A stretch of DNA of 5,456 nucleotides, taken from positions 1 through 5,456 of the forward strand of contig JAOPZG010000533.1 of the NCBI GenBank assembly GCA_025964215.1, read 5' to 3'. Position numbers and translations under genes: made by a program. The notes beneath the pieces are model-generated. The model made no database searches and was not told where the DNA came from. It saw only the letters and a list, made by a program, of their open reading frames with translations. Below, piece after piece: positions 1 through 4,109 of this stretch. Numbering within the stretch: the stretch's first letter is position 1; each line of letters starts with the position of its first letter. Source of the stretch: Conexibacter sp. GTDB lineage: Bacteria; Actinomycetota; Thermoleophilia; Solirubrobacterales; Solirubrobacteraceae.

Positions 1-1508
1 TGCCAGAAGTGCTCGAGCACCGTCAGGTGGTGCAGGCCCCAGATCGAGAACGGCGCGTCGCGATCGGCCTGGAAGGCGATCGTCCGGTCGTAGATGGTGT
101 GCAGCGACTCACCGCGCAGGAGGATCGGCAGCGAGACGACCACGGCGGTCCCGGCGAAGGCCGCGGTGAAGCGCAGGATCGTCTTGCCCAGCTGGCCGCG
201 CGGCGCCCCGTGGGTCGCCAGTAGCGGCGCGAGGCCGAGCGCGCCGAACTTCGTGAGCCCCGCGAGCGCGGTCACCGCGCCGCGCGCGGCCGGCTTGGTC
301 GCGACGTAGAGCGTCGCGGCGGCGAGCGCCGCGACGAGCCCGTCGTTGGTGTTGCAGTTGAGCACGTACAGGCTGAACGGCCACGCCGCCCACAGGTAGG
401 CCAGCACGATCCCGAGCCCCGGCCCCCTGATCCGCCGCCCCGCGAGGAACAGGAAGAAGAGCGTCAGCAGGTCGAAGAAGATCGCCGCCGCGTGCGCCGC
501 CGGCAGGTCGTCCCAGCGGCCGCTCCACGGCAGCGCCTGCTCGAACGGCACGTAGGCCTCGTAGGCGACCGGGCCGTAGGTGTCGCCGTGCTCGTCGTCC
601 TTCGGGAAGTTCCCGTAGATCTTGGTGCCGTCGACGAGGTGGTCGGCGCCGATGACGCCCGAGTAGCCGACGTCGATCACGTTGGAGGCGTTGATGTTGA
701 GCCCGACGCGGAAGCCGACGAGGAAGACGAGCGCGACGGCCAGCCACATCGGCGAGATCCAGAGCGGCAGCCGCCGCGTGGGCGGCTCCCCGTCCTCCGG
801 TGTTCGCCGGTAGCCGATCCAGAGCATCCGCAGCAGGAAGTAGGCGAGCAGCCCGGTGGCGATCGGGACCGACGCGTCGATGTTGCCGTCGTTGAAGTAC
901 GCCACCGAGACGCCGAAGCAGACGAGCGCGAGCAGGTCGAGCAGCAGCACCGTCGGCCGACGGCGGAAGGAGGCGAACGGCGCCACGAAGAGGATCGAGA
1001 GCGGGATCCAGACCCACGGCGAGTTGACCTTGCGCCCGAACGCGCCGGTGTAGCCCCGCGCCATCGTCCACGCGACCTGCGGGCCGTTCCACGCCTCGAG
1101 GATCGCCCCGGTCGCGTCGGCGACCTTGACCTGCGCGATCTCCTTGCGCGCGGTCCCGGTCCCCGGCGTGAACCAGCTCACCTGCCAGTCGCTCGGGCCC
1201 TTGAGGAAAACCTCCGGCTTGGCCGTCGGGTAGTGGCGCAAGGCCTCCTTGACCTTCGAGCTGGTCGAGGCGATCTGCAACGCCTGCGCGCCGACCAGGC
1301 GATGGCCGGCGGGGTTGCCGTCGAGCGTCTGGACGCGGCTGAGGTCGTTGGGGTTCGACGGCGCGGTCGGCAGCAGGCCGGTGGTCTGCGCGGAGGACGC
1401 CTTGGACTGCGCGGGCGCCGCGGCGGGCGCGGTCGCGATGCCGAGCAGCAGGCCGCTCAGGGCCAGCACGGCGAGCAGGGGCGCCAGGACGCGCCGCGGG
1501 AGCCTCAC
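1..1508 (-). CDS. GT-C-type (GT87/GT39-like) multi-pass membrane glycosyltransferase with exported PepSY-like N-terminal domain; C-terminus cut by window edge
   Basis: Probably transfers a sugar from a polyprenyl-phosphate carrier to an envelope acceptor outside the membrane; donor and acceptor are unknown. The visible 502 residues begin at a GTG (1508-1506) that overlaps the preceding gene's stop in a GTGA, implying translational coupling. This start gives a signal-peptide-like N-terminus: basic RRVLAP, a Leu-rich core at about 8-26, then Ala/Pro-rich sequence. Residues about 68-150 look like a soluble PepSY-like domain (WQVSWF at 108-113, VKVADATGAILEAW at 127-140). About eight or nine hydrophobic segments follow from residue 165. 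A large loop after the 252-270 helix carries D279 (NVIDVGYSG) and DTYGPVAY (309-316), resembling the acidic first loop of GT-C enzymes. The frame stays open to the left edge, so the C-terminus is missing. Membrane class is fairly certain; the glycosyltransferase call is good; substrate is not assignable. Confidence 0.78.
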   Translation of the reverse strand, partial: MRLPRRVLAPLLAVLALSGLLLGIATAPAAAPAQSKASSAQTTGLLPTAPSNPNDLSRVQTLDGNPAGHRLVGAQALQIASTSSKVKEALRHYPTAKPEVFLKGPSDWQVSWFTPGTGTARKEIAQVKVADATGAILEAWNGPQVAWTMARGYTGAFGRKVNSPWVWIPLSILFVAPFASFRRRPTVLLLDLLALVCFGVSVAYFNDGNIDASVPIATGLLAYFLLRMLWIGYRRTPEDGEPPTRRLPLWISPMWLAVALVFLVGFRVGLNINASNVIDVGYSGVIGADHLVDGTKIYGNFPKDDEHGDTYGPVAYEAYVPFEQALPWSGRWDDLPAAHAAAIFFDLLTLFFLFLAGRRIRGPGLGIVLAYLWAAWPFSLYVLNCNTNDGLVAALAAATLYVATKPAARGAVTALAGLTKFGALGLAPLLATHGAPRGQLGKTILRFTAAFAGTAVVVSLPILLRGESLHTIYDRTIAFQADRDAPFSIWGLHHLTVLEHFW

Positions 1509-1969
1509 TCGTCGAACGTCCAGAGCTTGTTCCCGAGGAAGTTGCACGGCGTCGCGGCCGCGACGGCGATCGCCTGCGCGATGACCTCCTTGAGCCCCGC
1601 CGCCGAGACCAGCACCTCGAGCAGCGCGAGGTTCACGACGAACGCCGCGCCGCTGATGACCAGGAAGCGGAACGCCTGCTGGCCGGCGTGGCCGCCGCGG
1701 GCGTCGAAGGTCCAGTGGCGGTTCCACCAGAAGTTGTTGGTGACCGCGACGAGGAAGGCGACGAAGGCGGCGACCCGGAAGTCGAGGCTCAGCGCGTGCA
1801 CGCAGAGCGCGAACGTCGCGAGGTTGACGACGTAGCCGCTCGCGCCGACCACCGTGAAGCGCGCCAGCTGCCACCAGTTGGGCGCGTGGCGGACGCCGCG
1901 GCGCACGCGGTCGCGGCGGCGCAGCTCGTCGAGGGCGTCGGGCACGGGGCCGGAGGCTACCCGGAGCAC
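1505..1969 (-). CDS. GtrA family membrane protein (putative polyprenyl-phosphate-sugar flippase)
   Basis: A 154-residue protein with a basic cytosolic N-terminus (about 1-33) and four hydrophobic helices at about 37-58, 65-82, 101-122 and 127-146, the usual size and layout of GtrA proteins. The family is thought to translocate undecaprenyl- or decaprenyl-phosphate-linked sugars for O-antigen, teichoic acid or arabinogalactan modification. Seen directly: family hallmarks RF..VGASGYVVNLA (37-51), NNFWWNRHWTFD (78-89), RFLVISGAAFVVNLA (101-115) and NFLGNKLWTFD (143-153). The two halves repeat each other without gaps at an offset of 64 residues. It lies 16 nt after the phosphatase-like gene and overlaps the downstream glycosyltransferase by 4 nt, a pairing typical of GtrA with its partner enzyme. 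The annotated start is a GTG with no clear ribosome-binding site; an in-frame GTG at 1945 (residue 9) is an alternative that leaves the membrane core intact. Confidence 0.9.
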   Translation of the reverse strand: MLRVASGPVPDALDELRRRDRVRRGVRHAPNWWQLARFTVVGASGYVVNLATFALCVHALSLDFRVAAFVAFLVAVTNNFWWNRHWTFDARGGHAGQQAFRFLVISGAAFVVNLALLEVLVSAAGLKEVIAQAIAVAAATPCNFLGNKLWTFDE

Positions 1970-1985
1970 CTGAGGGCAGACTCAG
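1970..1985. repeat. Short inverted repeat filling the phosphatase-gtrA intercistronic gap
   Basis: CTGAG (1970-1974) and CTCAG (1981-1985) flank a 6-nt loop. The 16-nt element occupies exactly the space between the upstream stop codon (1988-1986) and the GTG at 1969. The stem is only 5 bp and is not followed by a U-run, so it is not a terminator; it could modestly influence translation initiation of the GtrA gene, or be chance. Confidence 0.35.
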
Positions 1986-3449
1986 TCAGCCCGCGCCGAA
2001 GTGCGCGCGGACCATCGGGGCGATGTCGGTGATCGACCAGGATCCGGTTCCCGCCGACTCGGTCCCCGCGCGCCCGTCGACGCCGCAGAACGCCAAGGCG
2101 CCGAGCGAGTCGGAGTGGTGCAGCGAGCCGTGGCTGCCGCCGCCGACGTGGTCGGCGCCGCCCCAGTCCGGGAACTCCCAGCCGGGGCCGGCGCTGAGCA
2201 GGACGTCGCCGGCCGTCGCGCAGGTGAGCGCGGCCCAGACGCGGCGCAGCGCGTCGGGGTAGTCCGGGCTCGCGAACAGCCCGCCGGAGGTCGCGGCCGA
2301 GAGCGCGGTGAGCTCGCCCTCGACGCTCCAGGCGTTGCCGCGCCCGTCGCGCAGCTCGCCGCCCGGGCGGAAGCGCAGCTCGCCGCGGCCGATCCCGCGG
2401 ATCACGCCGGTGTCGCCCTCGCGCCAGGCGACGACGTCCACGCCCGGGATCTCCGAGGCCGTCGCGACCACGCGCGGGATCGTGCTCGCGCGCGCGTCCT
2501 CGACCAACCCGTACACCATCGCCGCGCGCTGGTTGGGGCAGAGCGCGAGCTCGGCGTCGTCGACCGCGCTCCCGCCCGGGCCCGCGACCTGCCAGTCGGC
2601 GAAGGCGCCGCGGAGGTCGATCCGCTGCTCGACCGGCGCGTGCGAGTGGTCGGCGCAGATGATCACCGCGTGGGTGTCCAGGAAGCGCTCCAGCCCGCCG
2701 GCGGCCTCGGCGACGCGCAGGATCTGCGCGTCGGCGGCCGCGATCGACGTCGGCTGCGCGTGCGGGCCGTTCTTGTGCGAGTAGGTGTCGTTGTCGGGCA
2801 GCGAGAGCAGCAGGAAGTCGTAGAGGTCGCGCGCGGCGAGCCAGGCGCCGGCGCAGCCCGAGTGCTGGTCGCGAATCCCCGGCAGGCCCATCTGGCTGCG
2901 GCAGCCGGTGTCGCGGCTGGCGAAGATGTCGGCGTAGAAGAGCTCGCGCGGGCCGTTGATCGGCTTGCGGAAGAGCTGCCCGGCCAGCCGGGTGAGCGCG
3001 GTCTCGCGGGAGATCGCGTGCTCGTGGCGGCCGCGCGTGACGAGGTAGGTCGTCCCGGCGGTGCGGATCCCGGCGTCGTCGAGCGACTCGTAGACCGTCT
3101 CGACGTCCTTGGCCATGTGCGAGCCGTTGAGGTTGTACACCGTGTCGGTGAGCTGCTTGGCGATGCCGAGCTTGCGCGCGGCCCGGAACGACGAGCCGTA
3201 CTCGACGTAGCGGCGCTCGTCCCGCTTCCACCAGTTCATCGCAGCGATGTGGTGGCGGTCCTGGAGCACGCCGGTGGCGATCGACGTGGCGCAGACCGGC
3301 GTCACCGAGGGGAAGGCGGCGGCGAGCTCGTCGACGAAGGTGCCGCGCTCCAGGACGGCGGCGATCGCGGGCGCCCGCCCGTCCGCCACCGCGCGCTGCA
3401 GCATGGAGGGCTTGCACCCGTCGATGACCGCCAGGAGCAGGCGCTTCAT
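1986..3449 (-). CDS. Alkaline phosphatase superfamily protein (nucleotide pyrophosphatase/phosphodiesterase-like), cytosolic
   Basis: A 487-residue metal-dependent phosphohydrolase, probably a phosphodiesterase or phosphomonoesterase of the type I phosphodiesterase/nucleotide pyrophosphatase branch. Residues fitting the two-metal site are visible in order: D10 in VIDG, a likely nucleophile T50 in FPSVTPVCAT, D221 and H225 in DNDTYSHKNGP, D267 and H268 in ADHSH, and H440 (or nearby H444) in GGGSHGSLH. The full set of expected ligands is therefore present and the enzyme should be active. There is no signal peptide: MKRLLLAVIDG runs straight into the first core strand and metal ligand, so it likely acts in the cytoplasm. 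The start ATG at 3449-3447 lies 4 nt after the DUF4126 stop, without an obvious ribosome-binding site, which suggests coupled translation. The next gene is GtrA, 16 nt downstream. Substrate is unknown; a lipid- or nucleotide-linked sugar phosphate is conceivable from context only. Confidence 0.87.
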   Translation of the reverse strand: MKRLLLAVIDGCKPSMLQRAVADGRAPAIAAVLERGTFVDELAAAFPSVTPVCATSIATGVLQDRHHIAAMNWWKRDERRYVEYGSSFRAARKLGIAKQLTDTVYNLNGSHMAKDVETVYESLDDAGIRTAGTTYLVTRGRHEHAISRETALTRLAGQLFRKPINGPRELFYADIFASRDTGCRSQMGLPGIRDQHSGCAGAWLAARDLYDFLLLSLPDNDTYSHKNGPHAQPTSIAAADAQILRVAEAAGGLERFLDTHAVIICADHSHAPVEQRIDLRGAFADWQVAGPGGSAVDDAELALCPNQRAAMVYGLVEDARASTIPRVVATASEIPGVDVVAWREGDTGVIRGIGRGELRFRPGGELRDGRGNAWSVEGELTALSAATSGGLFASPDYPDALRRVWAALTCATAGDVLLSAGPGWEFPDWGGADHVGGGSHGSLHHSDSLGALAFCGVDGRAGTESAGTGSWSITDIAPMVRAHFGAG

Positions 3450-3453
3450 CGAA

Positions 3454-4041
3454 TCAGCGCAGGATGCGCAGCCCGGCGTACTTCTGGTCGCTGCGGCGGC
3501 GGCCGGTGACCAGCAGCGCGATCAGGAAGCCGACGGCGACGATCGCCAGCGGCGGGAAGAGGATGCTCGCGCCCGCGACGACGAGGCCCGCGGCCTCGCC
3601 GTAGAAGGGCAGCGCGGCGGCGGCCTGGGCGTCGCCGGCGCTCGCGAAGCGGGACCGGACGCGGGCGAAGAGGGAGCGCGAGACGCTGCTCGCGAGGAAG
3701 GCGAAGACGGCGCCGATGATCAGCCCGTACCACCACGTCGCGTGGCGGTCGTCGATCGAGGCGGCGCAGAGCAGCGCGCCGAGGCCGATGCCGATCCCGC
3801 TCAGCGCGGCCTCGCCGGCCGGCTTCTCGAGGTAGGGGCGGACGAAGACCGTGCCGACGAGCACGAAGGCCAGCGCGAGCAGCCACCAGGGCGATTCGAG
3901 GAACGCGAACTGCGTGCCGTCGAAGTCCAGGCCGACGTCGCCGGAGGCCAGGGCGCCGGCCAGCAGCGCCGGGAGGAACGGGCGCAGTCCGACCGCGGAG
4001 GCGAGACCTAGCCCTTGGAGGATGTCGAGGACGAGCTTCAT
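3454..4041 (-). CDS. DUF4126 family integral membrane protein
   Basis: A 195-residue hydrophobic protein matching DUF4126, a family without an established function. The N-terminal pattern GLGLASAVGLRPFLPALL (10-27) is characteristic, with an Arg-Pro inside the first hydrophobic stretch. Hydrophobic segments lie at about 7-32, 52-68, 80-95, 103-120 and 147-178, the last perhaps a hairpin broken by PP at 163-164. A conserved-looking LEKP (71-74) follows the second segment, and the protein ends in a basic tail, RRRSDQKYAGLRILR (181-195), probably cytosolic. The start ATG (4041-4039) is supported by GGGAG nine nucleotides upstream. It is the first gene of the minus-strand unit, its stop sits 4 nt before the phosphatase-like gene, and the 68-bp region upstream must carry the operon promoter if none lies inside the divergent gene. 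Family call is good; role is unknown, and a transporter or scaffold are equally possible. Confidence 0.82.
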   Translation of the reverse strand: MKLVLDILQGLGLASAVGLRPFLPALLAGALASGDVGLDFDGTQFAFLESPWWLLALAFVLVGTVFVRPYLEKPAGEAALSGIGIGLGALLCAASIDDRHATWWYGLIIGAVFAFLASSVSRSLFARVRSRFASAGDAQAAAALPFYGEAAGLVVAGASILFPPLAIVAVGFLIALLVTGRRRSDQKYAGLRILR

Positions 4042-4050
4042 CGGTACCGT

Positions 4051-4055
4051 CTCCC
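4051..4055 (-). promoter_or_regulatory. Ribosome-binding site for the DUF4126 gene
   Basis: On the minus strand this reads GGGAG, a good match to the anti-Shine-Dalgarno complement, with 9 nt (4050-4042) before the ATG at 4041. It is the only clear ribosome-binding site among the four minus-strand genes, consistent with the downstream genes relying on coupling. Confidence 0.6.
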
Positions 4056-4089
4056 GGGACCATGACAGACCGAAGGTCCGGAGGTCCCG
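4055..4089. repeat. Inverted repeat CGGGACC / GGTCCCG in the divergent region
   Basis: CGGGACC (4055-4061) is perfectly complementary in reverse to GGTCCCG (4083-4089), with 21 nt between. Inside and overlapping the right arm, AGGTCC occurs twice (4074-4079 and 4082-4087), and a small GACC-GAA-GGTC hairpin sits at 4068-4078. The placement between divergent genes suits an operator or a leader hairpin, but in such GC-rich DNA these repeats may be fortuitous. Confidence 0.35.
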
Positions 4090-4095
4090 ACGGCG

Positions 4096-4101
4096 AAGGG
4101 A
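4096..4101 (+). promoter_or_regulatory. Ribosome-binding site deciding the aminotransferase start
   Basis: AAGGGA lies 8 nt before the ATG at 4110, a normal spacing, and is the main reason for choosing that start over the in-frame ATG at 4062, which is preceded only by a weak CGGGA. Confidence 0.6.
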
Positions 4102-4109
4102 AGCCGAGC

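Larger units (their letters stand above)
1..4041 (-). other. Predicted four-gene transcription unit (DUF4126, phosphatase-like, GtrA, GT-C)
   Basis: Four same-strand genes are separated by +4 nt, +16 nt and -4 nt, with no terminator-like hairpin plus U-run between them. Three encode membrane proteins and one a soluble phosphohydrolase. This spacing is strong evidence for co-transcription. GtrA and the GT-C enzyme, the most tightly coupled pair, are a known functional combination in lipid-linked sugar transfer. The unit may continue past the left edge. Confidence 0.75.
4042..4109. promoter_or_regulatory. Divergent intergenic control region
   Basis: These 68 bp are the only non-coding space between the minus-strand operon and the plus-strand aminotransferase, so promoters for both probably lie here or reach into the flanking coding sequence. 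I see no convincing -35/-10 pair on either strand. The best plus-strand candidate is TACCGT (4045-4050), matching TANNNT, inside the palindrome CGGTACCG (4042-4049); its -35 is poor. The region also holds an inverted repeat and a direct repeat that could bind a regulator. Function is inferred from gene orientation. Confidence 0.5.

Noticed and set aside
109..1092. A 327-codon minus-strand open frame inside the glycosyltransferase region
   Set aside because: Arg-rich low-complexity product; the phase starting at GTG 1508 gives a signal peptide, membrane helices and GT-C-like loop motifs and stays open to the window edge.
492..1835. A 447-codon plus-strand open frame crossing the glycosyltransferase and GtrA genes
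   Set aside because: Antisense to two recognisable genes, charged low-complexity composition and no ribosome-binding site or domain.
1957..3417. A 486-codon minus-strand open frame in another phase over the phosphatase-like gene
   Set aside because: The product is dominated by Arg/Ala/Pro runs with no hydrophobic core, while the alternative phase gives a complete metal-site enzyme over the same bases.
2001..3509. A 502-codon plus-strand open frame opposite the phosphatase-like gene
   Set aside because: Its translation is Arg/Ala/Val/Asp/Gly-rich without any recognisable domain, and it lies wholly antisense to a gene with intact catalytic motifs. Long antisense frames are expected when third codon positions are almost all G or C.
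4042..4109. Possible small RNA or riboswitch in the intergenic region
   Set aside because: Only 68 bp, with short imperfectly nested stems and no recognised aptamer pattern or terminator; a plain promoter/operator region is simpler.
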